Of a stretch of DNA of 64,000 bases, positions 32,401 through 45,942 are shown piece after piece. This stretch comes from Rhyacichthys aspro (taxonomy: Eukaryota > Chordata > Actinopteri > Gobiiformes > Rhyacichthyidae). Where the stretch lies: contig CM072152.1 of NCBI GenBank assembly GCA_036850595.1, positions 11,861,640 through 11,925,639 of the forward strand, written 5' to 3'. Position numbers and translations under genes: made by a program. The notes beneath the pieces are model-generated. The model was not told the DNA's origin. It saw nothing but the letters and a program-made list of their open reading frames with translations, and did not search any database. The stretch's first letter is position 1. Every line of letters begins with the position of its first letter.

Positions 32401-35400
32401 GGCCTGCATTACCGAGCAATATAGAGGATGAGTGAATATCACCACTTTTTTTTTTTCCAAATGTAAGTGCTGAGTGAATAAGAGGCTGGCGTTTGGACAT
32501 AATAAACCCATCTAATACTGTTACGGAAGCAGGTGTTTGCCCTGTGTGTTAACTGTGCCGTCCTTGCTCATAAAGCTGAGCTGACTGAATGAGCACACTG
32601 TAAATGTCTGTTTGGATTTGTGCCTACACTGAGCATGCAATGTTTAATAGGATTATGTGTGTAATGGGCAAAAGTGGCCCAAGCAAACAACCACTGTGCT
32701 GCAATCAGCAAACAAAGCCAGATTCCTCATTGTCCATGCACACCCTGCAGTGGCCGACCTGAGACAAAGCAGTGGAATACACAGTGATAATTACCAGCCA
32801 GCGGCGCGGTCATAGTCAGCACGGACATCCAGGGTGGGATCTGAAGTCTAGGCAACCTTTTAATTGGTGTAATAACCCTTTTGTCATATAGGGTTCACTT
32901 ATAAACACTCATCCAATTAGCCTCTGCAAAGTAGGAGTTATGGAAGTCCTCCAGGGCTTTGGAGACAAGAAGTGTCAAGAGCTGTCGACCCTAGAACTCA
33001 GCGTGAAGGAAGGTCTTCTTCTGTCTTCTGTACCAGTGCTATGCTCTGTCCAACTAAATAATGTACTTGAATGCTATACTTTATGAGTCTGTCTATGGCC
33101 AAACGTTTTCACACTTCCCAAAACTGTTTGTGCTCATAAATATTTCAGATTGACATAACATTTTGTTATTGAGAGTAGAGGTTTCCTTTATACAAGTGTT
33201 TGTCATTTCCAGTCACACAAAGGGATCCTGTGCTCTAGCCAGGCCTTTCCTCTGTTATGTAGCTTTAACACCTGACAGAATAGTGCCAGCACATCACTGC
33301 TGCTCATCTTATCCCTCCAGCTGCTAATGATGCCAGAGCTGGATGATCCATTTTTAGGCTTCACAGCTAATCAAGGCTAATCATGTTCAGAGTCAGTGTA
33401 TTTGTGTTACAAATTATTCTCACAATCAGAGGCATTCACAGTCGGTGTAGGCTAATAATGTGTCTGCTGTGTACAGAACAAAGATCAAAACCTCTTCAGA
33501 AACAAGTCATGTTGAGTGTTTGTGTGTTAAGAGCTTTAAAGGGACACATTAGCAGGGGTCATGAAGAACAAACACAAACATCCCTTCCCTGCAGTTGTTT
33601 TGGACTGTTTCAACCCCTCACTGCTCTGAGGCTCTTTTGTCTATTTCTGAAGCTCTTTGTGAAAATTAATGTGCCCATGACTCATTTACATCTGAATCCA
33701 TTTTCCACTCCTGTCCTCATCACTCTCCACACATTTTACTGCCACTGAAAATCACATCTCTCACAGAGCTCCCATTTCTCTTCTCTTCTCAGCTCTTCCA
33801 TGTAGCTCAACAATAACCTCATCCAGTCCATTCCTTTGGCCTTCAACAAAACACACTAGTGACCTCTGGCATCCCTGTCATTTTTTGTAACTTTACATAT
33901 TTCTCTGTTAGCACACAGCATCTTAAATATTAACTAAAACTAAAGATGAACTATAAGAGCAGCTCCTTTGCTTTTCTTGTTAACCTTGATTTTTGATGCT
34001 GCAACATACCTGCCAGCCACTGTATTTTCTTTTTTTCAGAGCACAATAGTCATGCTCCATCTCTCATTACACCCCACTGGGAGGACAGCGAGGGAAGAGA
34101 TCTCCCACCATTTTACACATTATCTTCCCCTCTAGCTTTTCCGTCATTACTATCTTTTCACTTTATGGCTTAATACTTTGGCTCTTTACAAAACACAGCC
34201 GCTCAATCTTGAACTTCCCATTTTCTGAAAATTAAAATCCATTTTTGTCATTACACTTTTGTCTCATTAAAGGGCTCTGGTCGCCTCCTGCTGCTCTCGG
34301 ATGAAAAGGTGGAATCAGTCAGGTCTTTTCATGAGCAGCAGTTACAGGGGGATTTCACCTCACGGGGCACATCCATCACAGGGTGGTAAATGAGTTTGGA
34401 GAGATCTGTGTGGGAAGAGTCAGTACAGCATCCTCTTTGCACCTCAACTATGTGCTAACAGGATTGCAAGACATAAAATCCATGGGGGGAAAGCTGTTTA
34501 TTTGAAATGTGGGATAATTAATTTTTCCAATCAGTTTTTATCAAAAAGCTCCATTGGCAATTGGTTGAATAGGTCAAATATACAAATTGTGTTGACTGGA
34601 GAGAAAAACATATTTTTTCAGTGCAGAGATGCTAAGCTGGTAACAATGATCATATGCAAAGTATCACATGTCTCAAATTCAATTAGATTTGATTTAATAC
34701 TGGTTAGTGTTATATATCATCTTTTATTGGAGACCATCTGCCATCCACTACAGTTAGTTTCCATCACTCAAACAGCCGATCATGTCAACATAGCATTACA
34801 TACAATTCTTTACAACAAATATCACATCATTGGTCTGACTCCATTACCTTCTCTACCTTCTTTTGGGGCAGATCCAAATCAATAGCCGTCACTCAGTCCT
34901 GTGAGAGCCGTCAGCCTTGGTTCCAATCCTTCTTCAGCTAATGCTTAAGCTGACACTGAAAGGGTATTTGCTATTTTGTCTGCTACTTCTGGCAATTGAC
35001 TTTCTTTTTTACTTTCTCAGGTTTCAGGAGGGTCTGCAGGTCTTACCCGGAGCCTCCGCCTGCCTCCAGAAAGCAGCAACACCATCCGTCACCAGCAACA
35101 AAGGCACTATCCTCCTATAAAGACGCCGACATGATCTGAATGCTAAAATCAGGGCATCTCAACAAATAAAGATGAAGATTCAAAACCAGTAGGCATTCGG
35201 CATCCAATTTTTTAAAATTTTTATTAATGGACTCAAAATTTGGGAACATGCTTCACAAGTGCACTGATTTATTCATTGTGTCAAGTCATTTCAAGGCAAG
35301 AGACAAACCACCTCGCTGCTTCCCCGGCCTTGCCCTTGTTGGAAAAGTGAATCCGTTCCCCTCACATTCTCAGGACAAACCGCATTTGACAGCTGATGAC

Positions 35401-38400
35401 AATTGTGAGGCTCAGAGGGCTGCGTCTCTTTGTGTACTTTCGCACTGAGGCATGCCTGCACATTCCTGCCCCGATAAAGGAACAGAGCTGCTGCCGTGTG
35501 ATTAGCCTTCGTTTGGGATCTCGTCATTTCCCTGCCAGTCTGCGACCACGAGCTCCTGAAACAAAAAACTCTAGACTTTTTCAGCCACTCTCTCTGCCTA
35601 ACGCATCTATCATTGACCTGATACCATGCAACACCTCTGATGAAACGTAATCAGACTGTGTGACTGTCTCTACACAAACAAAGGAACATGTCACGCCCTG
35701 TGATAATCCCAAAATATTTAAAGTTCACACATTCAGGCAAACAAAAAGTGGCGCTAAACACCCAAAACTGATCCCTCTCTGTGTGTCGGTTCCCCCTGAG
35801 GCGGATCTCTAGAGCTGAAGATGTTTTATCGCACTCATCAGTCTGCCTGTCTCTGCAGTGCCTCAGTCTGCAGCGATGCGCATATAAACATTTTGGTTCT
35901 GTTTGTGTTTGTGTGAGTAAGCTTGAGATATTTTGTCCTTTATAGTGGCGTCACTGATCATTAAATGTAAAAGCGAGGTCCATGAGATACTTGGGGAGAG
36001 GTGGCTTAGCTACTTCTACTTGTGTGTATCACCGTATACCCACAGCTGTAGCTAAGCCTCTGAAAACTGCAAAACTAATGTGCTTCACAGAGATTGGCGT
36101 CCATAAATAAACCCACTTCCTCTGTGTGTTGTGGCCTTCCTGCCCCGCATTTGGAACAATGCCAGCCTGCTCCCTTTGCCTGAGGGCCGGGTGAAAGGGA
36201 GGAAAGCTGACAGGAATAAAGCCGAGATGAAGGAAAGGTCAGAGGGGAATGAACAAACCAGACTCAGTGTAGAATTAGCTTTTTGAAAAATGTCTGGTGT
36301 GCCACTTAAAATAGGACTAAATAACGTTCATCTCTCATTTGTATATTGCATTTGAATCCAAAAGGTGTGTTCTGTGCTGATTCAAACTGCCATTTTTTCA
36401 TTATATTGAATGGAAACTTTAGCCAATCACATGCTTGCTTACTTGAACAACAGATGCTCCCATTGGATGTTGGTCTTGTCAACATTCAATTAACGGCTAC
36501 TGAATCCGATAACACGCTGCTTACACAGTATTCACAGCTAATCAAGGCTATCACAGCATTCACAGGATGATTAAGGAGACAGAGATAATTACAAACGATT
36601 ATAAACTGTACAATTTAGTTCAGTATAAAGTAATGTCAGGTTTCTTTTTGGCCAGAAGAGACAGGAAAACAGTTGAATGAAAGAGTACTAAGTCACCTCC
36701 TCAGGTCTTCTGACTAACAATGGTCCCTGTGCAACCTGACACCAATCCACACCTGGGTTAATGTCTCTCTAGTGCATCTCTTGTAAGACAGCGGCATGAC
36801 GTGCACAGGTCAGGATGTGCCCAGGTGACGTTATACTATGAATCACTGCTTCAGGCCTGAGACATCAACTGGAAGAAATGCTGAAGCCACAGAGATTCAT
36901 CCTGTGATTTTAAAGAACATGAAATGGTTCTGAGAGGTATTAAAAATGAAGGCTGATTGGTCTGTAGTTGTTTATATTAGTTCTCCATAACACTCATAAA
37001 TTGATGGTTAACAGCTTGACACAAAATGAAGAGCCACATTACTAATTTGATCACTCTCATAGATCATATGTTGTTTGTATTTTCTGGTTTTATTGATTGT
37101 CTTGGATTAAGAAACTAGTGCCTATAAAACCCGAGACACTGGGGCATGATATTGTCGTGGCACTAAAAAGGTACGAGAAAATGCTCTCATACAGTATTGA
37201 CTCACATCATCAAAGCCACGAGATGAAAACATCCTGCGACGCGGACGTCTGAATACCATAAAAAAATCATCCAGACGTCTATTGAATATAAGTCATCTTT
37301 GTCTGAGGTTGTGTCTGACATTTTATTTCAGCGCGGGACATTGCGATATAAGCACGACGTGAAATGACTGGAAACAGTGTGAGCAGCATCTTAATGATTT
37401 CACACAGACGTCCGCTGTTCAACAACACTGACATTAAATCAAAAACATCAGGCCATTTCTGAACACATGTGAGAGATAATAAAAAAAACACATCTCAGAG
37501 AGGACATGACCCTTGTGTTGGAAATGATCTCCTAAGGTTTACTGTCACCACACCTACTTCTTCAATACCTGTGACAGTTTTTATGGTCATCAGAGTTTCA
37601 TTGTCAGCATCACTCACTTCAGTAATCATAATAATCGCATGTTATATTGGCTGGCCTTGTTTTTGATGACCTTCTGCTCTATACTTCATTCTTTTGAGCT
37701 GATTGTGAGTGTGTTGCAGCTGACTACACGGTGAAAAGTCGATCTGAAAGCTTTCTGCTGAAAACAGGAGATTGCAGATACCACCGAGCAGGGTTAGTGT
37801 CACTATGCTCCGTTATATCTTTATTTATTTATGTCCTCCTGTCAGATTTTTTTAACACTGAACCGAGAAAGGCATATCTGCGTGACTTGACTTCACATCT
37901 GTGTTTTCTTCATATCTCTGTAATCTCTGCAGCTGTTCGGAACCACAACGAGACATATAAACACCATTGTATATATCTAGTCTAGCGTTACTTTTGTGAG
38001 CTATGTTTAACACACACACCGTTACCATTTCGTCAAAGGTCGAAGGTCATAAAAGCTGACGTGTGCTATTGCTGTGACGTGAAATGTCAACCTTTGCACA
38101 TCTCACAGAAAGGCACTAAGTACATGCATTTATTCACCCCTGGCTGGGAAATGGCCAGTGTGACGATATTATTGACTGCCCGTTTAATGGTTGCATCTGT
38201 GGTTACTCTGTGCATTCTGCCAGTGATCGATGGAAAAATGTGCAGTGCAGGACAGACATCAAACTGCCACCGTAGGAGCTAACACCAGTGTCTGCCTTCA
38301 CTCACTGTGCACAGGTAGAGTGTATCTGAGCACTGCAGATCAACAATGTGTGGAGTTCGACCATTAAAACCACATTATTCAAAGAAGCAATCAATTTCTT

Positions 38401-40747
38401 GAAGCCCCAAAATGAAGGAGCCATGAAAATGTACATCTGCATTTGGAATAAGAGTTTGTTTAGGTTACAAAGCCTGTATCATACATCATATTTACCCCTT
38501 GTTACAGTAGCTAGGTCACACGGGTCATCTTGCTGCTTTTACATCAGATCAAGTGTTGCGTCAGTGCGATTTTCAACTCCTCTCCTCCATTGGTCCATTT
38601 GTCTCCGGCTGCACTCAGCTTTGTTTGCATCTCTGTTTTCTCTGCAGTTTCTTTCCCAATATTTGTTTGGATAATGAGAGTTTTGATTACCCCCTTTGAC
38701 CCAACTTGCCCAAGTTGATCAGATGAAGGGAGCTAGAGCCTGTGCCTTCAAAGAGACAGAGAGTGCTGCAGTGCCACTGTGTGTTATATGAGGCAGCTGA
38801 AGGCTAGTGCTCTCCAGCCACACATAAGAGTTTTATTTATTTCACTGAACTCCTCTCCTGCTCTCAGAGTGCTGATTAGGTCTTATTCTGTGCCAGCGCT
38901 AGTACAACACTGTGTTTAGAGACATCCCAGCCTCTAGTAGTTTTAATCACTCCACATGGACAGGTGACTCTATTATTAATCAGCTTAACAGGCTCATGCT
39001 CCCATTTAGGTTTACTGTGACTGATGTGTGATTGTATTGTTTGTCTGTCTTCTCCCTAAAAAAACACTTGGAGGTAAAATTAAACAGGCATTCTCTCTCT
39101 CAACATTACATTTCAGAGTCACATCGTGTTTGTGTGATGCCGGCTTGCTTTGAAAAACAATTACAAAGTGAGCTTTTCCCAAATTACCTCCCAGCTGTAC
39201 TTTAAACCTGCCAAAAGTGAATAGCTGCAACGCAAAACACTCAAGATGCTCGTTAACAGATTTACCTGAGGAAATCCATAAATGTCTTATTTAATTACAA
39301 GAAAACAGTGTGCACAAGTTTTGTTTTTCTGTGCAACTGGAAATGGTAAGATGCATTAATTAGACCCTCTTAATGGGTAATTACCATACTCATCTCATGT
39401 TTGAGGAGGCCTGGACGCGGAGCACAAAATGGCAGCATCAAAGACAGTCAGAATCTGTATTAATCTGTTCAGACTCATCCTTGCTAATCGATGGATGGAA
39501 GTGCCCAGTGCTTTTATTTGTCCTTGAGGCCACTAATGCTCAGTGTAAAAGCGCAGAGGCAGCACAAACGACTGTGCTTCCTAAACAACAATTCAACAGT
39601 TAAATAAAGGGCATTTTTTTAAAGTGTCCTGGGAATGTGACTGTATCAGTGAGCTATGGTGTTGGTATGGAGCAAATGCGGCTAATTTGTGGCCTGGCGG
39701 AGGCAGAACACTGAGAGCACATTAATCTGGGAGTTAATCAGTAGGACTCTTCAGAACAGCACAGCCCATCAGCATGGCATTAATAAAATGGCTTTTTAAT
39801 GGCACATCTTCCGTCGCCATGCAGACCGTGTCTTTTACACTGCCACGACATTAATCAAACCATGTCTTGATGACGCATGTGCAGGAAGAACTGTTAATGC
39901 TGCCTCAAAATAATATGAACAACTATATTTAAATGCTATAGCAATAATGGCTTCCTGATTTCAATAATACATCTAAATTTCACTTTACTTTACCCATCAA
40001 ATTAAACTAAACGAACACTTCACTGTAAATTAGCACAAGTTTGGACATACGCAGTGCTGCATGGAGACCAACACAAAGCTAAAACTATTCTCAAAGGATA
40101 TGTTTTAAGGTTGTGGGAAATAAAAGAAAAATGTCAGGTGGGTTAAAACATTCTTCTTTTTAGCTTCAGATAATAAAGATGGTTGTATTTTAGTCTTTCG
40201 TGAATTACGTCCCCATTTTGGCTGTCATCAGTGAAATGCCACCTGAAAATGTCAGCCATAAAGATTGGGCATTTTAGATTCAGAAAAGAGCAGTGTTTCC
40301 AAGCATCCTCAAGAAACAGGAAGGTTGCAGTCTGAAAAATGGCATGGAACTGAAGCTTAATGATTTCACACTTTCTCTGACTAATACACACTTTCATAGA
40401 GTCTGGATGAGCATTGTGATAATCCATTTAGTAGAAGCTGTAATGGCAATTTTCTACCAAGAAATGAGAGGTTCAATACAGCTATTTCTGGTTTGCATGA
40501 ATAAATCCATTTTAGATAACAGCAGTCCAGTTACAACAGTCTTCTGTGTCCCCTCACAGGCTGTCCATGTAAAATAAGTTCTGCTGTACTGTACAAAGAG
40601 ACTAACACCCACACATGTCCCGTCTTATCTGGGAGCACAATGCGATATGAAACAAGGCCAGAACCCCAGATTTCTGTGATTCAAACGTCCCTCTGTTGGT
40701 AGAATAAACTGGGTAATGTCATGTTTTGCCCCATGTCTATAAAGGGC
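29434..40747. other. gene-poor intergenic region
   Basis: Over 11 kb I find no reading frame that resembles a known protein and no convincing splice chain. The first few hundred bases are probably the tmem88b 3' UTR. Some stretches, such as 39640-39880, are rich in TAAT-type homeodomain core motifs and less AT-biased, so they may be conserved regulatory DNA. I cannot test conservation here. Confidence 0.5.
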
Positions 40748-41151
40748 ATTAGGGCTATTGTAAAAAAAATGCCACTGTAAAAAAATATTTTTTTGTTATG
40801 AGTTCTAAGATTTAAAAAAAAAACAAAGGGTATGAGTTCTGATCATAAAGTCTGGATTAAGAGATTAAAGTCAGAATTTTGTGATGAAAGTCCCTTTAAT
40901 CTTAGAATTCTTAAAACTTCTTGAAAGTAGAATTCTGAGAAAATTCTGACTTTAATTTTAAAATTCTGACTTTAATATCAGAATTCTCACGTTTTCTTAC
41001 AATTCTGACTTTCATCTCAAAATTCTTTCTTCTCAGAAGTCTTTATTGTCACAATCTCAGACTTCTGACTTTAATCTCACAAAAAAGTAAGAAGTCAGAG
41101 AAAATTCTGAATTTAATCTCAGAATTTTTTTTTTTTTACAGTGTCCCTAAT
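40748..41151. repeat. palindromic inverted-repeat element with ATTAGGG termini (MITE-like)
   Basis: The element starts ATTAGGGCTATTGTAAAAAA and ends with the near-complement TTTTTTACAGTGTCCCTAAT, giving terminal inverted repeats of about 20 bases. Inside are many diverged copies, in both orientations, of a 20-22 base motif like AATTCTGACTTTAATCTCAG. There is no coding capacity. It looks like a non-autonomous foldback or MITE-type DNA transposon common in fish introns and intergenic DNA. A target-site duplication is not obvious. Confidence 0.75.
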
Positions 41152-41783
41152 CCTCCTCTGTACCCTTGAACCAGGCTTGATGAAATATGAGCTGACATTT
41201 CTCACATCATTTCTGTCACAGACCAACACATGCTGATTAACACACTTTCTGGCAGCCATATTTGTCACATGTGTAATGCTCACTGTTTCTATTTTAGAAG
41301 GTGTCTTGAGGATACAAAGTCCGACCAGGGCCTTGTGATATCTTCTGAAATATGAAGGGATTTTACTTACCCCCTCTATTCCTCTAGGTTTAATAAAATG
41401 GTTCAGTAGTTTTAGTGCTCAGACAAAAACAAGAACATGAGGGATCTTCTAACCGTTTCAGTGCAGGTAATCAGTGGACTCATTGTTTTGCAGAGTAGAA
41501 ATGAGTTAGACACACACAAAGTCAAGTCTAAGTTTACACACATGAAGAATGGACAAATGACATTCAAGAAAATGATTAAAAAGGAATCTGACTCAGTCTG
41601 TGAGGTTGGCTTCCTACAGAATCAGATTTTAAGGAAGAAATACTTTTCATTCAAGCGCCTGGAGTTGTGTTTTTCAGTTTCTCATTAGAGATCCCCATTT
41701 TGCTTCTCACAACAAAATAAACGTGACATTTTACTCCAGGATTGTTTGGTTCAGAAGAAGTAGTTATATTTACAAAAGACCTT

Positions 41784-41806
41784 TATTGTATTGTATTGTA
41801 TTGTAG
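41784..41806. repeat. (TTGTA)n short tandem repeat
   Basis: About four to five copies of a pentanucleotide in AT-rich intergenic sequence. Confidence 0.8.
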
Positions 41807-42119
41807 ATAAACATGTTCATTTGTTCACTCATTTTACAAAAAGTGCATTAAAAGATATTGTATGGCCGCAACAGCATTTCACTGATTTGTCATTAGATTC
41901 TGGACACTTATACTGGACAATTATATTGCATTGCCTTCCCAGTGAAAACTAGATTATTTAGATTTTCTTCTGTTATTTTATATAGTGCCCCTTCAGTTTT
42001 AATTTACTGAAAATGAAAAATCTGCTCAAAGAGAAGCCTAAATTTCCCAGTTGTCTAACCTTTTCCCTGTGAATCTTTGTCTGGAGGGGTGTAGTCAAAC
42101 AAGAGCAGCACAGAAAAAG

Positions 42120-42152
42120 TTTTTTTGTTTTTTTGTTTTTTTGTTTTTTTTC
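42120..42152. repeat. (GTTTTTTT)n simple repeat
   Basis: About four tandem copies of an eight-base T-rich unit, 110 bases before a candidate signal-peptide exon. Confidence 0.85.
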
Positions 42153-42260
42153 TCAAGCTTAAGAGTAATTGATACCCCTGAGGAAATATCTTCAGTCAAC
42201 TTCATCATTTACCTCTCTTCTTTTTAGTGAAATTGTCTATTTTCATGGTTAATTAAAACC

Positions 42261-44652
42261 ATGAAGGGCCTTCTACTTGAATTGGCATTTCTCTGGGCAG
42301 CTATACAAAGGTCCACTGCTGCAACAGGTAAGATGATTAAAAAAATCAATTTAAACACACTTTAAATTGAGTTCTCGGGCATCTCGGGCTAAGTCTAGCT
42401 TGCAGCAAAGTTTGGTGTTGAAGAGAAAGGCAGGGTAATTAACTGACCGTTTTTGTTTTGTTTTGTTTTTCAGTGGTATTGGATTTTTTTGTGGTATGGT
42501 ATGTAATATTAACATTATTCAACAGGGCTGATGCTGTGTGTGCCTACTTCCTATGGAACAAATTATATGGTTGTAATAAATTTAACAGTCTGCGGAAAAA
42601 GCTCTCTCTTCCAAATTGTGTCACCACTCCACATTACTGCCAATCCTCTCTGCATGTTTCCCTCACTAGCTCTAGCACAGTTTACTGCTCAGTTTGTAGG
42701 CTACATATTAGTTCTTTGCATCAAATTGGGCATCCGATCTCTGATTAAACAGCAAATATGATCAGTCTGCAGCAGTAGTAGATAATCACTGTCAGTCTGT
42801 GCGTTTCGAGTTCTGTATGCAGCTAGACTGTTTTGTGAGCAAGTAAAAGCAAGTATTAGGGCTTCATTAGTGGATGAGTGGATGATTACCATTGGGGGAT
42901 GTTTGGAATTTTGTTATTCATTTGTTTGTTGCTATACTTTCTTTCAGGAAGTGACTTGGCTCCTATTGTTTAGAAGTACTCGGAATATTTCTGCTTTGAT
43001 TTTTTTCCCAAACCTCAATCGAAATAGTCTGCCTTCTGTCCTTTTAATGCCGCTGCACGTTCAGCAGACATCAGAGGGACCATTACCATATTTCCCTTCA
43101 TCTGTGTTGCTCCGCAGCGTGGCATATGGACCTGGCAGATGACACGCTCCAATCTTCCTCTGTCCCACACAGATTCACACGCCTCCCATTCGCCAGAGGA
43201 ATGCAAAGACGGAGCCATTTCTCCATCAACAAGACTTATCCAAAGACGTCTCTTTGTCTTCCCCAGACTTCTGCCTATTCTTCATGTCAGTTATTAAGAA
43301 GAACTCCCAGTATTTAGACTATTGGTGGTTAGTAATTTAGTTTAGCAAATTTACAGAAGGCAAAAACTGAAGACAAAATTGTTTTTTTATGGTAAACTAT
43401 TCCATTTACTGAAATACTGCTTTAGAGTCGTTTCACTCAAGTGTAGTTATGTTATGATTCATGATAGGGCTGATTGCTTCTGTGAAAATTGACTATTGAA
43501 GGCCTATTTACACTGGAGTGGAAGTGAGGAGGTTGATGTGGACATTGGATTGAGAGCCAAAGGAACAATCACCCATGGGAATTTATTCAAGAGCAGGGGT
43601 TGCAATTATTTTTTTCTTCATTCGTTAAATTCTCTGCGTTTCTACATGTTAAATCCACTCCTGGGAGCAGACTCTCTGACCGCTCGCTTTAATAAATTCT
43701 CAAGTATTCTTCATGCAACCTTTTAGCATGTTCCTTTTTCAGCATGAGAGACATCTCATAAAGCTACCTGTTCTTCATTCTCTTTATTTAACATCAAATC
43801 CTCAGAAACTCGACCTATGACGTTAATAAAATAGGATTCTCGAAGGTGTTACAGATTACAACAGCTTTTTGCAGCTCATATGATATGTGATATTAGGCAG
43901 CCACAGTAAGGTTATTCATCACTGCCAGAAGGGTTTGGGCTCAGCTCAAGAATACATATGAGTCACTATATTTTATTAAAATTCATAATAATAACTCATA
44001 ATTAAACTCCTGTCTTCAGAGTGGACCGGGGAAGAATGTGAAATCCTGTAATAAATCAGATACGAGTGACACATTTGCAGGTGGTTCATGTGTGTTTTTC
44101 TTTTCCTTAGTGTTGAACTTCAGCGAGGGGGATATTCTTATTTTGTTGAACTCTTCTGGAAGTGACGAGGTTTCGCGCCTGGTCCACTTCACTGTCGAGT
44201 TCATTGGTCCTTTCTCACAATGTCCGAGCGTTGCTGCTGCTCGATGTCCACATGTATAAGGAAATGTATAAGGAAAGTCTCCACAGCGCTGTTCACAGTC
44301 TGAGACAGCGGCAAGGGGACATTAACACTGAGGCGGCTATGCCAAAGGTGCTCATGTGGCTCACGGATTAGGTTCAGCTTGAAGATGTGTGGGGTCTCAT
44401 GATGGAAATCGAAGCACAGGGTGTAACAGAGATAGTAGCATATCAAAGTGCAATTCTCAGAAAGATTTTGTGTTTAAATTGTGTCTCCCGCAGTGCAGCA
44501 GTGGTGTCCTGTCCTCACAGTGGGCAGTGGACAGTTACTATGAGCTCTGGCACAGCTCTAGTGAAGAGCCAGACTGTGAGAGCAGACGACAGCTTTCAGG
44601 AGAACACCTACACAGTCATTCTTCGCCCACAGTCCAACCAGACACTGTTTAA
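42261..44652 (+). CDS. weak candidate: small secreted protein gene, possibly degenerate
   Basis: I do not recognise this gene, and it may not be real. At 42261-42327 an ATG opens a typical signal peptide (MKGLLLELAFLWAAIQRSTA) and ends at a good donor (ACAG|GTAAGA), phase 1. Two later segments have good acceptors and compatible phase. The first is 44111-44253, giving VLNFSEGDILILLNSSGSDE and then a stretch with two cysteines. The second is 44492-44652, giving CSSGVLSSQWAVDSYYELWH before a stop. A different frame of that last segment, open to 44685, also reads like protein (GQWTVTMSSGTALVKSQTV). Another possible exon with an NLTVCGKSS segment starts at 42525. The competing frames suggest either a wrong exon chain or a decayed gene. 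Confidence 0.2.
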
Positions 44653-44685
44653 AACACTGTCAGACAACTCAGAACAATTGTCCTG

Positions 44686-45942
44686 ATGTAAAGGAATGCT
44701 ATGAGGGATGCTGAAGGTAAGACTATGACCTCTACCTTCATGAGGACCAAGAGAGGCATCACATCCGTTGTCCAAAGAAGTATCCAGACGCCTACGGTTG
44801 TGTATTGTCTAGTATGGTGTTGTATTTTTTTATTTATTTTTTTAATGTCTTGCTGTGCTTTTTAATAATTTTGTTCACTGTGTTTCAATAAAGGTGTCAA
44901 TGTCAAAGCTTAGTATGCATAATAAACACACCTTTTGATTTATTCCATGCAGTAAAGATGGCTTGCATTAACCAACAAGCTCCTTTAAACAATCCGTGCT
45001 TGGGAACTTAAATAATGTAGTGTTCAGGTTAAAAAAAACCCAAAAAACACTGCTTTATTAGAATTCATGAAATATTGCTACTGTTTTGTACCCAGGGGCA
45101 GCAATATGAATAAAACATTCTGGATGCATCCCTTTGTTGTGAGTAGAAAGCTGACCTTTCCATGCTGGTAATCATAATCACACCCCTGTCTCCGGTCGGA
45201 TGTTTGAGCCCAGCAGTTGTTTCTGTGTCGGACGGTGGCCCTCGTCAGGTCTGTGTTGGAGCTGGGGTCCTCTGCAGCCAGCTAGTGTCCTCAGATACGC
45301 AGCCATGAGAACAGCATCGTAGTGACTGGCCTGGAAGCAGACACTGAGCACCTGATTCCTGTATCTGCTCTACATGCAGGTCAGTGTTTTGTTTGTTTCT
45401 GTGCATCATTGTGACTTGTCGTGTGCAAAGCGGTCGAGTTTGTGCGTCTCCAGTTGACAACTCAGCTCAAGGAGATGTCTGGGATATGCTGCACTGCACA
45501 CTTTTAGTTAACAGTCTGACTTTTATTGGTATGTGTTATGTTTGTACAAGGCTCACAGGAGGAAGTGCAATTTCCTCCTACTATGCCTTTTCTTATCTGC
45601 AGTGAACTAAACTAACCACCCATCAGGAGGCTGAAACCAAAAATGTGATAATAATTGATATCAGAATTAATATAATATTATTTTTCAGATGTACAAGAGT
45701 GTTTTAAGACTTGTTGCCACTTTGTTGCCCTAGCTTTAAAAGATTTCCAACATTACATGACAGTTTTACTTCATATTGCTACTACAGAAGTGGGTTTTAG
45801 AGATTACCCTTATACAGCATTTCAGTGAGCCACTTATATTTGCTATTGCACACACAACTTTGGTTTATATTATTTTACTCGTAATACCCAAAACTGTCTC
45901 AATAATGTTATAAGATGCACCCAATGTAAGTCATATATAATA
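44686..45942. other. intergenic region
   Basis: No supported gene. A 50-codon frame begins with the ATG at 45162 (MLVIIITPLSPVG) and could be an exon remnant, but it has no recognisable family and no clear splice chain. Confidence 0.4.

Noticed and set aside
31300..32530. TAATACTG-containing sequences as possible miR-200 family hairpins, expected near 1p36.33-type synteny
   Set aside because: The bases after the seed do not match miR-200a, 200b or 429, and I saw no convincing hairpin.
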